From Mesonia sediminis (GTDB taxonomy: Bacteria > Bacteroidota > Bacteroidia > Flavobacteriales > Flavobacteriaceae): a stretch of 64,000 nt of DNA. Shown piece by piece: positions 41,878-50,909 of this stretch. The stretch is taken from NCBI RefSeq assembly GCF_042684705.1, contig NZ_JBHULZ010000041.1, positions 434,001 through 498,000 on the forward strand, read 5' to 3'. Every line of letters starts with the position of its first letter. The first letter of the stretch is position 1. The notes beneath the pieces are model-generated. The model had not been told where the DNA came from, ran no database searches, and saw nothing but the letters and a program-made list of their open reading frames with translations. The position numbers were made by a program, and so were the translations under genes.

Positions 41878-42168
41878 TTACTTTACTTCTACATTGGTTT
41901 TTACACCTTCTACAAATACTTTTGCAGGTTTAAATGCAGGTATATTGTGTGCAGGAATTTTTATAGTTGTATTCTTAGATATATTTCTCCCTGTCTTTTC
42001 TGCTCTTGTTTTTATGATAAAGCTACCAAAGCCTCTTAGATATACATTGTCACCGTTCTCTAAAGATTCTTTTACCTCTTGCATAAAAGTTTCAATAGTC
42101 GCTTGTACGTCCGCCTTTTCCATACCTAATTTATCTGAAATATTCGCTACAAGATCTGCTTTCGTCAT
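41878..42168 (-). CDS. HU family DNA-binding protein
   Basis: Small nucleoid protein of 96 residues. TKADLVANISDKLGM at the N-terminus, LENGDNVYLRGFGSFIIKTRAEKTGRNISKN across the beta arms, and IPAHNIPAFKPAK near the end are typical of HU. It bends and compacts DNA. Upstream there is a minus-strand -7 box, and bL38 follows 34 bases downstream. Divergent from mutY. Confidence 0.94.
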   Translation of the reverse strand: MTKADLVANISDKLGMEKADVQATIETFMQEVKESLENGDNVYLRGFGSFIIKTRAEKTGRNISKNTTIKIPAHNIPAFKPAKVFVEGVKTNVEVK

Positions 42169-42210
42169 CGTTAAGTTATTTTAAAATATGGGTTAATATT
42201 TTCGAGGATG

Positions 42211-42242
42211 CAAATATACTAATTTAATTATCAATAAGTCAA
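42211..42242 (-). promoter_or_regulatory. Candidate HU promoter
   Basis: On the minus strand, TTG (42240-42242), 21 bases, then TATATTTG (42211-42218). The -7 box matches TAnnTTTG; the spacer is one base longer than usual. Confidence 0.55.
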
Positions 42243-42278
42243 GCATTAAATCGTTATTTAGTATTCAATCTATTCTAT

Positions 42279-42286
42279 TAAATTTG
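42279..42286 (+). promoter_or_regulatory. Candidate -7 box for mutY
   Basis: TAAATTTG matches TAnnTTTG, 18 bases before the ATG at 42305. A near-perfect -33 is not apparent. Confidence 0.45.
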
Positions 42287-42304
42287 CGAATTCAAATTTT
42301 GTCT

Positions 42305-43372
42305 ATGCAGTTTTCTGAAAAATTAATTGACTGGTATTCAATTAATCTACGTGACCTCCCCTGGAGAGCTACTCAAGATCCTTATAAAATATGGTTAAGC
42401 GAAATCGTGTTGCAGCAAACCCGTGTAGTGCAAGGTTTGCCTTATTACCTTCGATTTTTAAAGCATTTCCCTACAGTTTTTGACTTGGCATCAGCGAAAG
42501 AAGACGAGGTTTTAAAGCTTTGGCAAGGCTTGGGATATTATTCTCGCGCTAGAAACCTTCATGCAACGGCAAAATTCATTGCTAAAGAAAAAAACGGAAT
42601 TTTTCCGCAAACGGCTAAAGCATTAAAAAAACTTAAAGGCGTGGGAGAGTATACGGCTCATGCTATAGCTTCATTTTGCTTTCATGAGCCTGTCGCCGTT
42701 CTAGACGGAAATGTCTTTAGAGTGCTGAGCAGGGTTTTTGGAGTAAATGACGAAATTGATACTCCCGCCGGGAAAAGGATTTTCAATGATTTGGCTCAAA
42801 AATTACTCGATAAAGAAAAACCAGATTTGTATAATCAAGCCATTATGGAGTTTGGTGCATTGCAGTGTACACCTAAGAATCCAGATTGTACTATCTGTCC
42901 ATTTTCCAAGAATTGTGTAGCATATCAAAATCAATTAATAGCAGACTTACCTCGTAAAAAGAAAAAGGTAAAGGTTAAACAAGAACATATAAACTATTTG
43001 GTATTGGTAGATCAAAAGGGAAATACTTTTATGAAGCAAAGAACTCAGAAGGGTATTTGGCGTAATTTATTTGAGTTTCCTAGACTAGAAAGTGAATTTG
43101 TTAATGGCGTTTCTGAGGGACTAAATGAAACTATTAAGTTGAAATCTCTCGAAAGCCATAAGGTAGAAATAATACCGTTTTATCCTCAACCGGTAAAGCA
43201 TTTATTATCGCATCGTAAGTTATTTATTCAATTTTACATTGGTAAAGTTACAGACTATTCTGCATTTCCATCGCTATCAAAAAAGTACCATATTGTCCAA
43301 AACATTCATACCTTTGCGGTTCCAGTAGTAATTGAAAGATTTATTGAGGCAAGCGATTTTTTCAACTCGTAG
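42305..43372 (+). CDS. mutY: A/G-specific adenine DNA glycosylase
   Basis: Removes adenine mispaired with 8-oxoguanine. Length 355. Catalytic glutamate E33 in LSEIVLQQTR, HhH motif in KLKGVGEYTAHAIASF, catalytic aspartate in VLDGNVFRV. Iron-sulfur ligands are seen as Cys-X6-Cys-X2-Cys-X5-Cys (CTPKNPDCTICPFSKNC). A C-terminal NUDIX-like domain follows from about 225. I use the ATG at 42305, just after the -7 box, not the upstream in-frame codons. ssb follows after 40 bases. Confidence 0.95.
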   Translation: MQFSEKLIDWYSINLRDLPWRATQDPYKIWLSEIVLQQTRVVQGLPYYLRFLKHFPTVFDLASAKEDEVLKLWQGLGYYSRARNLHATAKFIAKEKNGIFPQTAKALKKLKGVGEYTAHAIASFCFHEPVAVLDGNVFRVLSRVFGVNDEIDTPAGKRIFNDLAQKLLDKEKPDLYNQAIMEFGALQCTPKNPDCTICPFSKNCVAYQNQLIADLPRKKKKVKVKQEHINYLVLVDQKGNTFMKQRTQKGIWRNLFEFPRLESEFVNGVSEGLNETIKLKSLESHKVEIIPFYPQPVKHLLSHRKLFIQFYIGKVTDYSAFPSLSKKYHIVQNIHTFAVPVVIERFIEASDFFNS

Positions 43373-43412
43373 TTTTTTTTTACATTTACTACTATAATCA
43401 ATAAGTAAAACC

Positions 43413-43877
43413 ATGTCAGGAACCTTAAATAAAGTAATGCTTATAGGGCATACAGGAGATGAAGTTAAGATGCACTATTTTGAAGGGGGTGGCTGCATAG
43501 GTAGATTTCCTTTGGCTACCAATGAAGAATACCTAAATAAGTCAACTGGAGAGCGAGTAAGCAATACAGAGTGGCATAATATCGTGGTGCGTAATAAAGG
43601 AGCCGAAATTTGTGAGAAATACCTTAAAAAAGGAGATAAAGTTTATATAGAAGGTAGAATTAAAACCCGAAAATGGGTAGATGATAAGAACCAAGAGCGG
43701 TACAGTACAGAGGTACAATGCACAGATTTTACTTTTCTTACACCTAAATCGGCGAGTAATCAAAACCAAGATGCTAGTTTAGGTGCGGCAAATGAGGCTA
43801 AACCGCAGACGCCAAACCCCAACACAAGCCACGCTGGATCGGTAGATACCGAAGACCACGATGACTTGCCTTTTTAA
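43413..43877 (+). CDS. ssb: Single-stranded DNA-binding protein
   Basis: OB-fold protein of 154 residues: TLNKVMLIGHTGDEVKM start, EWHNIVVRNKGAEICEKYLKKGDKVYIEGRIKTRKW core, a disordered N/Q/A-rich linker, and the acidic tip DDLPF that recruits repair proteins. It lies between mutY and gldE, an arrangement typical of flavobacteria (ssb-gldE-gldD). Confidence 0.95.
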   Translation: MSGTLNKVMLIGHTGDEVKMHYFEGGGCIGRFPLATNEEYLNKSTGERVSNTEWHNIVVRNKGAEICEKYLKKGDKVYIEGRIKTRKWVDDKNQERYSTEVQCTDFTFLTPKSASNQNQDASLGAANEAKPQTPNPNTSHAGSVDTEDHDDLPF

Positions 43878-43903
43878 TTCTTGTTTAATTAATCTTTTAA
43901 GAC

Positions 43904-45220
43904 TTGGACCCCGACCCTTCCAGTTTGTTGCTTTTTTATAGTTTAGGATATTTTGAAGCCTTGGGTATTTTTGGGCTTTTTGTTCTGTTAATTTTTTCGG
44001 CCTTAATATCTGGTTCCGAAGTTGCTTTGTTTTCTTTAAAGCCTTCAGATTTTGAGGTAGATCAGGGATCAATTCCGGCAAAACAGCAAATATTAATACG
44101 ATTATTAGACAGACCCAAGCGTTTATTAGCTACTATTTTGGTTGCTAATAATTTTGTAAATATTGCTATTGTACTGCTTTTTGATCAACTGGGAGAGCAA
44201 TTATTACATCAGTTAAACACAAGTATACTAGGACTTAATTTACGTTTTCTGGTTGAAGTGGTAGTGGTAACTTTTTTAATTCTATTGTTTGGTGAAATCC
44301 TTCCTAAAATATATGCTAATCGTAATCGTTTACAGTTTTCATTGTTTATGGCCTATCCTTTAGCGTTCCTAGATAAGCTCTTTTTGGTGTTTAGTATGCC
44401 CATGCGTTTTGTTACTTTACGGATTCATGAACGTTTAGGGAAGCAAAAGTCTAGCTTAAGCGTAGATCAATTGTCTCAAGCTTTAGAGTTAACCAATGCA
44501 GAGGATACTACCCAAGAGGAGCAAAAAATCTTACAAGGTATTGTCTCATTCGGTAATACCGTAGCCAAACAGGTAATGAAAAATAGGATGGATGTTTTTG
44601 CGCTTAATAAAGAGCAATCTTTCAAAGAGGTGGTTGATGAGATTATCGAAAATGGCTACTCGAGGATACCGGTATACGAAGATAATATAGACCAAATTTT
44701 AGGTATTCTTTACATTAAGGACTTGTTACCTTTTTTAGAAGAGCGAGACTTTAAATGGCAAAACCTAATCCGCGAAGCTTTTTTTGTTCCAGAAAATAAA
44801 AAACTAGATGATTTATTGAATGATTTTAAGCAGAAGAAAAATCACCTCGCCATTGTTGTAGACGAATATGGAGGGACGAGTGGAATTATATCTCTTGAAG
44901 ATATCATTGAGGAAATTGTGGGCGATATTAGCGATGAATTTGATGATGAAGATTTAATTTATTCTAAATTAGACGAAAATACTTATGTTTTTGAAGGTAA
45001 AACTACCCTAAAAGATTTTTATAAAATAATTGACCTTGATGAGGTAGAGCTAATTGAACAAAAAAAGGGGGAGGCAGAAACTTTAGCTGGTTTTTTACTT
45101 GAAATATCGGGAGAGTTTCCCAAGCGCAACACCAAAATAGAAATTGGGCACCTTACTTTTATTGTTGAAATTGTAGATAAAAAAAGAATTAAACAGGTGA
45201 AATTATGTATAGGAGCATAA
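43904..45220 (+). CDS. gldE: Gliding motility-associated protein GldE
   Basis: Membrane protein of 438 residues. An N-terminal DUF21-type transmembrane domain (about 5-190) is followed by two CBS domains (near 210-330, with ENGYSRIPVYEDNIDQILGILYIKDLL) and a CorC/HlyC-like C-terminal domain. Similar to CorC/CNNM proteins; in gliding flavobacteria GldE is associated with GldD. The start is a TTG at 43904 (coding DPDPSSLLLFYS), since no ATG lies in a suitable place. It overlaps gldD by 16 bases. Confidence 0.85.
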   Translation: MDPDPSSLLLFYSLGYFEALGIFGLFVLLIFSALISGSEVALFSLKPSDFEVDQGSIPAKQQILIRLLDRPKRLLATILVANNFVNIAIVLLFDQLGEQLLHQLNTSILGLNLRFLVEVVVVTFLILLFGEILPKIYANRNRLQFSLFMAYPLAFLDKLFLVFSMPMRFVTLRIHERLGKQKSSLSVDQLSQALELTNAEDTTQEEQKILQGIVSFGNTVAKQVMKNRMDVFALNKEQSFKEVVDEIIENGYSRIPVYEDNIDQILGILYIKDLLPFLEERDFKWQNLIREAFFVPENKKLDDLLNDFKQKKNHLAIVVDEYGGTSGIISLEDIIEEIVGDISDEFDDEDLIYSKLDENTYVFEGKTTLKDFYKIIDLDEVELIEQKKGEAETLAGFLLEISGEFPKRNTKIEIGHLTFIVEIVDKKRIKQVKLCIGA

Positions 45221-45783
45221 AAATTTTAAAATACTTATTGGTGGTTGTATTGCTTTTATTTTCTTGTGAAGAAACAAACACTCCTAAACCCGGTGGTTAC
45301 TTGGCACTTACTTACCCAGAACCAACCTATAGTATGCGTGAATTTTTAGCTTGCCCTTATGCTTTTGAAATTAATCAAATAGCCAAGATTCAACCAGCAA
45401 AAGCAAAGCAAAACTGTTGGTACAATATAGAATACCCTACTTTAAACGCTACTTTATTTTTAAGTTACAGGCCAGTAAATAAGGACAATTTAAGAGATTT
45501 GTTAGTCGATGCTCAGCGTCTTCCTTTAGAGCATACAATTAAGGCAGATGAAATTGAGGGCGATACCTATGTAAATAATAAAAGAAAAGTATATGGTACT
45601 TTTTATGAAGTAAAGGGAGATGCCGCCTCTCAAGCTCAATTTTATGTAACCGATAGTGTAAATCACTTCCTAACTGGTTCACTTTACTTTAAAACAAAAC
45701 CTAATTTTGATAGCATTCAACCAGCAGCCGCTTATCTTAAAAAAGATATGAAGCGTTTGCTTGAGTCATTACAATGGCGTTAA
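45205..45783 (+). CDS. gldD: Gliding motility lipoprotein GldD
   Basis: Lipoprotein of 192 residues with the lipobox LLFSC (cysteine near 21) and the mature motif PKPGGYLALTYPEPTY followed by CPYAFEIN, all characteristic of GldD. In Flavobacterium it is required for gliding and T9SS-related surface motility. It overlaps gldE by 16 bases, so the two are translationally coupled. Identification is confident. Confidence 0.92.
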   Translation: MYRSIKILKYLLVVVLLLFSCEETNTPKPGGYLALTYPEPTYSMREFLACPYAFEINQIAKIQPAKAKQNCWYNIEYPTLNATLFLSYRPVNKDNLRDLLVDAQRLPLEHTIKADEIEGDTYVNNKRKVYGTFYEVKGDAASQAQFYVTDSVNHFLTGSLYFKTKPNFDSIQPAAAYLKKDMKRLLESLQWR

Positions 45784-45830
45784 TTTATCTCTGATGTAAT
45801 TTTTTTTGCTTTCTTTTGCAAAAAAAAGAA

Positions 45831-46745
45831 ATGCAGCAATCGGTGCTTAAATGGGTTTACTTATTCGCCCTTTCCTTGGTATGGGGAAGTTCTTTCATAC
45901 TTATAAAAAAAGGTTTGGTTGGTTTAACTCCCTTGCAATTGGGGTCTTTACGTATTTGTTTGGCCGCTTTATTTTTAATGATTATCGGCGCTAGAAGTCT
46001 TAAAAAAATTCCGAAGGCTTCCTGGCGTTATATTATTCTATCGTCATTTCTTGGAAGTTTTTTTCCTGCTTATTTATTCGCTTTTGCCGAATTAGAGGTA
46101 GATAGTGCTGTGGTATCTATTCTTAACTCAACGGTTCCTATTTTAGCAATAATTGTAGGAAGTTTATTCTTTTCTCAAAAAGCCAGTAAAAAGCAGACGA
46201 TAGGGGTGATAATTGGCTTAATAGGTAGTATTACACTCATAGGGAGTGGCGCAACAACTAATCAAGATCAGAATTATTGGTTCGCTTTGTTGCCTTTGAT
46301 TGCCACGACGATGTATGCTTTTAATGTTCATATTATCAAAACCTATCTTCAGGATATATCCGCTTTAAGCATCACAGTGGGTTGTTTTATAGTTTTGTTT
46401 TTTCCGGCGCTTTTTTATTTGCTTTTCAGCGGATTTTTTACAACTAGATTGCTTAATGATCCCATTGTATATGAATCTATGGGTTATATAGCGATTTTAG
46501 CGATTGTAGGCACTGGTGTTGCTAAAATATTATTCAATAGATTGGTGCAGCTTTCTAGCCCGGTTTTTACCACATCGGTTACTTATTTAATTCCTGTAGT
46601 GGCTTTATTCTGGGGTTTTTTAGATGGTGAAAAGTTTGGTTGGATGCAAGCTTTTGGCGGTTTTGTGGTGCTTATTGGAGTTTTTTACGCTAACAAAAGA
46701 AAAGCAAGAAAATCTTACAAGCAAGTCAATCAAATCAATACATAA
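45831..46745 (+). CDS. EamA/DMT-family transporter
   Basis: Membrane protein of 304 residues with ten helices in two EamA repeats. LVWGSSFILIKKGLVGLTPLQLGSLR in the first repeat and the second repeat around YAFNVHIIKTYLQ and FNRLVQLSSPVFTTSVTYLIPVVALFWG. Start chosen at ATG 45831, as the upstream TTG region is A-rich and non-coding. The substrate cannot be told from sequence. A bidirectional terminator follows. Confidence 0.87.
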   Translation: MQQSVLKWVYLFALSLVWGSSFILIKKGLVGLTPLQLGSLRICLAALFLMIIGARSLKKIPKASWRYIILSSFLGSFFPAYLFAFAELEVDSAVVSILNSTVPILAIIVGSLFFSQKASKKQTIGVIIGLIGSITLIGSGATTNQDQNYWFALLPLIATTMYAFNVHIIKTYLQDISALSITVGCFIVLFFPALFYLLFSGFFTTRLLNDPIVYESMGYIAILAIVGTGVAKILFNRLVQLSSPVFTTSVTYLIPVVALFWGFLDGEKFGWMQAFGGFVVLIGVFYANKRKARKSYKQVNQINT

Positions 46746-46784
46746 AAAAAGGTCTGATTCTTCTTTGAAAACCAGACCTTTTAA
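46744..46784. terminator. Bidirectional terminator between the EamA gene and the M16 gene pair
   Basis: Stem AAAAGGTCTG/CAGACCTTTT encloses a 16-base loop between convergent genes; A- and T-runs flank it on both sides. Confidence 0.8.
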
Positions 46785-46802
46785 AGATTTATCGCATTTA
46801 GA

Positions 46803-48872
46803 TTATTCGAAATCTTTGCTGCTTACTCCTTTATTAATAGTAACATTGTTCATGTTAATATCTAAATTTTGAGGTCCCATGCTCATTGTCATGGAGTGTG
46901 GAATTTTAACTCCATTTACCTCTTTGTAGTTCCCGTAACCAACTGTATTGCTAACGGTTTGTCCCATTTGTTCTGCGGTTGTAACCGACTGGATTTTAAG
47001 ACCAGTTTCTACACTGTAAAAATCTTGCGTGTTTTCGGTAGTTTGAACCACGTAAGCTTTTTTACCATCAACCATTTCAATACCTGTTAATTTGGCATCG
47101 GCAGGTACGTTTAATTCAGGGAATAATCCTCCAGATTTTTTGGCATCCTTGATTTGTTCTGGGGTAAAGTCGATTTTTTGACCCTGAGCCATCACGTATC
47201 CAGTTTCACCATCAAAAACTTCTTTACTCATTGTCATTCCATTCATACTTACCACTCTAGCATATTCACCTTTCTGGGTGCTTTTGATGTTAAAGTTAAG
47301 TGTCATCCCTTGAATTTTTCCTTCGCCTTCCATGGCTAGGCTTTTAACATCCTTAAGTTTTTCTTTTCCACCAATAGCTTTTAGATAGTCGTTGTAAACA
47401 GTTTCAACGTTTACACCTTCTGGAAGCGCTATTTTGTAAACAGGGCGATCTACCTTATTACCTTCTTTGTCGAAATAAAAGACTGGAACTTTTTTACCAT
47501 TTAAGTGGATGTTTTCTAAACTTTCTAAAATTTCTGAACCTTTACCTGCTACTACAATTTGCATCTTATCAGTTTTGTAGTATTTATTAGCAACACGTAA
47601 AATATCTTCTGGGGTTACTGCATTGATTTTTTCTAAAAAAGTCACGTAGAAATCCTCAGGTAAATCATTGGTTTCGATATTTAGTGCATAATTAGCAACG
47701 GTTGAAGGACTTTCTAAGCGCATTACAAAATCTCCTGCAAATTGACTTTTAGCATTATTTAAATCCCCAAAAGAAACCGGTTCTGTTTTTATACGGTTAA
47801 ATTCTTTAAACGATTCTACAATAGCACTATCGGTAACTGCATTTCTTACGCTGGTTGATGCTACAAAACGGCTTGCATACTTGTCTGAACCTGTACTTGT
47901 TCTGGCTCCGTATGTCCAACCGTGTTCTTCACGTAAGTTCATGTTCAAGTAACTTCCAAATGCACCTCCTAAAATTTGGTTGGCTAATAAGACAGGGAAA
48001 TAATCTTCATCTGCCATTTTTAAGTCAATAGCATTCTGTATACGCAACTCGCTTTGTACGGCATTGGGTACATCTATAAAGTTAACTTGAGTGTATTGTA
48101 CTGTAGGTAAATTAGGAAGCGCTGCCGCTGGAGGCGTGTCTGCCTGCCAAGATTTGAAATTCTTCTTAACTAATTTCTTAACTTCTTTGGTTTTGATATC
48201 ACCTACAACCACCAAGTATGCATTTTTCGGTGATATGTAATTTTGGTAATATTTCTTTACATCGTTTAAAGTTACATTTTCTACAGACTCCTCTGTGGCA
48301 AATTCCCCGTAAGGGTGATTTTTACCATATACTAAAGCAGAAGAAACGTTGCTAGCAATAGCTCCAGCGCTTTTGGCACTAGATTTTATACCTTCGATTA
48401 ATTTTGCTTTTTCAGCATCAAATTCTTCTTGGGTGAATTTTGGCATTAGTAAGCCTTCTGCCATAAGCCCAAATACTTCTGGGAAGAATTTAGATAATGA
48501 GGCTGCGCTAGCGCTAGAAGTTCCGTATCCTACTCTAGCTCCTAAAAAGTCAATACGCTCATTGAACGCGTCTTTGCTTGTGTTTTGCGTTCCAGTACCC
48601 ATAAGTGCACTAAATAGAGCTTTAACGCCTTCTTTGTTACCTTCTGAATGTGGTTTGTTATCAATGATTAATGTGGCGCTTACCCTTGGTAACTTGTGAT
48701 TTTCAACCACCAATACCTTTAGGCCATTTTTAAGCGTAAAAGTATCTGGTTGTCCTAAGTTGATTTTTGGGGCTGGCCCGGGCTGAGGTTGTTTAGATCG
48801 ATCTATTTGTGCGTGTGCTCCAAAGAGAGAAACACATAAAAATAGAATGGTAAATATTTTAAATTTATTCAT
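46803..48872 (-). CDS. Insulinase-family (M16) protein without zinc site, with LolA-like C-terminal domain
   Basis: Secreted/periplasmic protein of 689 residues: signal peptide (about 1-21, ending GAHA), two M16 domains (about 30-450) and a C-terminal domain of about 170 residues resembling the outer-membrane lipoprotein-sorting LolA fold (GEGKIQGMTLNFNIKS, VFDGETGYVMAQGQ). The expected zinc motif HxxEH is absent: the place has VKALFSALMGTG instead. The other M16 subunit's substrate-binding R/Y segment (NMNLREEHGWTYGARTST) is present. M16B enzymes often work as a pair of active and inactive chains; the active partner is encoded immediately upstream (7-base gap). Confidence 0.88.
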   Translation of the reverse strand: MNKFKIFTILFLCVSLFGAHAQIDRSKQPQPGPAPKINLGQPDTFTLKNGLKVLVVENHKLPRVSATLIIDNKPHSEGNKEGVKALFSALMGTGTQNTSKDAFNERIDFLGARVGYGTSSASAASLSKFFPEVFGLMAEGLLMPKFTQEEFDAEKAKLIEGIKSSAKSAGAIASNVSSALVYGKNHPYGEFATEESVENVTLNDVKKYYQNYISPKNAYLVVVGDIKTKEVKKLVKKNFKSWQADTPPAAALPNLPTVQYTQVNFIDVPNAVQSELRIQNAIDLKMADEDYFPVLLANQILGGAFGSYLNMNLREEHGWTYGARTSTGSDKYASRFVASTSVRNAVTDSAIVESFKEFNRIKTEPVSFGDLNNAKSQFAGDFVMRLESPSTVANYALNIETNDLPEDFYVTFLEKINAVTPEDILRVANKYYKTDKMQIVVAGKGSEILESLENIHLNGKKVPVFYFDKEGNKVDRPVYKIALPEGVNVETVYNDYLKAIGGKEKLKDVKSLAMEGEGKIQGMTLNFNIKSTQKGEYARVVSMNGMTMSKEVFDGETGYVMAQGQKIDFTPEQIKDAKKSGGLFPELNVPADAKLTGIEMVDGKKAYVVQTTENTQDFYSVETGLKIQSVTTAEQMGQTVSNTVGYGNYKEVNGVKIPHSMTMSMGPQNLDINMNNVTINKGVSSKDFE

Positions 48873-48879
48873 GTTGTTT

Positions 48880-50208
48880 TTATTTAGCGTCTTCTGGTGT
48901 TGGTAAATAATCTAAATCAAGTCTTTGATTTTTGTTCAAGTACTTTTTAGCTACTTCTCTTATTTCTTCGCGTGTTATACTTCTATAGATGTCAATTTCT
49001 TCATTGATTAGATCTACGTCGCCGTATAACGTATGATAGGTAGCTAAAGAAGAGGCAATACCCTGAATGTTGCTGTTAGAGTTTACAAATCTATTTTCAA
49101 ATTTATTTTGAAGTTTTTGATACTCCTTTTCGCTGATCAATTCGTTTTGTAGCTTCTCAATTTCCTCATCTATCGATTTTCCTAGCTGCTCAAGTGGCGT
49201 GTCACCCATTGCTAGAGCACCCATCACATAAGTTCCATAATCTTCTTGCGACCTAGGAAAGGCTAATACCTGTAATGCTTCTTTATTTTCGTCAACCATT
49301 TTCTTATACATTCTAGAACTTTTACCATCGGTTAAAATAGAAGATATCATGTCTAAAACATAGGCGTCTCTATCTTTCATTGAAGGTGTTCTGTACACAT
49401 AAAGCTTGGCAGGAATCTGAATGTTATCATCATATTCGGTTGCTTTAATAGTTGAAGTAATAGGATCTTCTTTGACATTTACTCGTTCAACCTCTGGCTT
49501 AGCTTCAATTGGGCCAAAATATTGCTCGATTAACTTTTTAGTGTTAGCTTCTTCAAAATCACCGGCTACCACTAAAGTCGCATTATTGGGACCGTAATAC
49601 TTTTCAAAAAATGCTTTAAACTCATCTAATTGAGCAGCATCTAAATCCTCCATCGTTCCGATAACAGAATTTTTGTACGGATGTTTTTCAAACATATAAG
49701 GTGAGATTCCAGTGTTATAAAGAATCTTACCGTAAGGAGCGTTATCTATTCGTGATCTTTTCTCCTCTTTAACTACTTCGTTTTGAGTGTCTACGCCGAT
49801 TTGGTTGATAACTGGGTGTAACATACGCTCTGACTCCATCCATAACCCGAGTTCTAAATTGTTTGAAGGGAAGGTCTCGTAGTAATAAGTTCTATCTTGC
49901 GTGGTGTTTGCGTTGTTTCGACCACCGTTGGCTGCTACAATATTAAACCATTCGCCACGTGGAATATTTTCGGTACCTTCAAAAAGTAGGTGTTCAAAAA
50001 AGTGTGCAAATCCCGAGCGTCCTTCTTCTTCATCCTTAGCTCCTACGTGATACATCACTGCCACAGTAACAACAGGAGCAGTATTATCTTGATGTAAAAT
50101 TACATCAAGACCGTTGTCTAGGGTGTACTTGCTAAATTCAACTTGTTGAGCAAAAGCTCCAAAAGTCAAAAGTAACGAACACACCGTTAAGCTGATTTTT
50201 TTAATCAT
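48880..50208 (-). CDS. Insulinase-family (M16) zinc peptidase, active subunit
   Basis: Secreted protein of 442 residues: signal peptide (about 1-20, ending GAFAQ), then the M16 peptidase fold with the zinc motif HFFEH in FAHFFEHLLFEGTEN at about 66-80. The third zinc ligand glutamate is expected in the NEVVKEEKRSR region. The gene precedes the inactive M16 partner by 7 bases on the same strand, so both are made together and probably form a heterodimer that degrades peptides in the periplasm or at the surface. Confident on the family; substrate unknown. Confidence 0.93.
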   Translation of the reverse strand: MIKKISLTVCSLLLTFGAFAQQVEFSKYTLDNGLDVILHQDNTAPVVTVAVMYHVGAKDEEEGRSGFAHFFEHLLFEGTENIPRGEWFNIVAANGGRNNANTTQDRTYYYETFPSNNLELGLWMESERMLHPVINQIGVDTQNEVVKEEKRSRIDNAPYGKILYNTGISPYMFEKHPYKNSVIGTMEDLDAAQLDEFKAFFEKYYGPNNATLVVAGDFEEANTKKLIEQYFGPIEAKPEVERVNVKEDPITSTIKATEYDDNIQIPAKLYVYRTPSMKDRDAYVLDMISSILTDGKSSRMYKKMVDENKEALQVLAFPRSQEDYGTYVMGALAMGDTPLEQLGKSIDEEIEKLQNELISEKEYQKLQNKFENRFVNSNSNIQGIASSLATYHTLYGDVDLINEEIDIYRSITREEIREVAKKYLNKNQRLDLDYLPTPEDAK

Positions 50209-50375
50209 GTTTTATTTGTTTAGTTATTTATTAAATAAGACTCCAAAAATACAAATTTGTTACAAAAATAGGTTGTAATTTTCAATTAGCTGAAAATTAC
50301 CGGATTAAGTTAAATTTAACAAGAACTTAATTAATAACTTATTCCTTTTTAATTAAATTTAGTGAAACAAAAATT

Positions 50376-50861
50376 ATGATTATGAGAAAACAAAATATTC
50401 CTATAATTTACGGCTTTGGGATAGCTGTAATGCTAAGTGCTTATTTTCTAATCCTAGCTCTTTTCGGGTTGCATGTTTACCCGGCTTTTAGTTTTTTTAA
50501 TGCGGTGATTACTAGTGCTGGTATTTTTCTTTGTATTCGAGCTTACAAGCGCAATATCGAATCTGAATTTAATTATCAAGATGGTTTTACTGCAGGTATA
50601 ACTTCGGGATTCATCGCCAGTATTCTGTTTACTTTATTTTTTGGTGTGTATGCTACGCATTTGCAGCCTGACTTTTTAGAACTAATGGATATAAAATTGA
50701 TTAATAATTTTGCACTGCTTTTATTCATTGTAGCGATAATGGGTTTTGCTACGACTTTAGTAGTTACCTTAACTTTTATGCAGTTGTTTAAAAACTCATG
50801 GAATGCGAAGAAACATCCTGTAAACGAGTATAAAAAAAATCATGAGCATATTGTGAATTAG
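50376..50861 (+). CDS. DUF4199-type small membrane protein
   Basis: Integral membrane protein of about 160 residues with four helices (near 12-34, 38-54, 72-92 and 112-138). A loop SEFNYQDGFTAGITSGFIAS between helices 2 and 3 matches the layout of DUF4199 proteins of Bacteroidota. Start: the ATG at 50376 or the second one two codons on. It lies alone on the plus strand before rplU, which has its own promoter beginning inside the 3' end of this gene. Function unknown. Confidence 0.7.
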   Translation: MIMRKQNIPIIYGFGIAVMLSAYFLILALFGLHVYPAFSFFNAVITSAGIFLCIRAYKRNIESEFNYQDGFTAGITSGFIASILFTLFFGVYATHLQPDFLELMDIKLINNFALLLFIVAIMGFATTLVVTLTFMQLFKNSWNAKKHPVNEYKKNHEHIVN

Positions 50862-50880
50862 AAAAATAGACGTATATTTG
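50851..50880 (+). promoter_or_regulatory. Promoter of rplU-rpmA
   Basis: TTG at 50851-50853, a 19-base spacer, and TATATTTG at 50873-50880 form a perfect match to the Bacteroidota promoter consensus. It begins inside the last codons of the preceding gene, and rplU starts 29 bases after it. Confidence 0.82.
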
Positions 50881-50909
50881 CATCCGTTTTAATTAAATAA
50901 ATTTACGCT

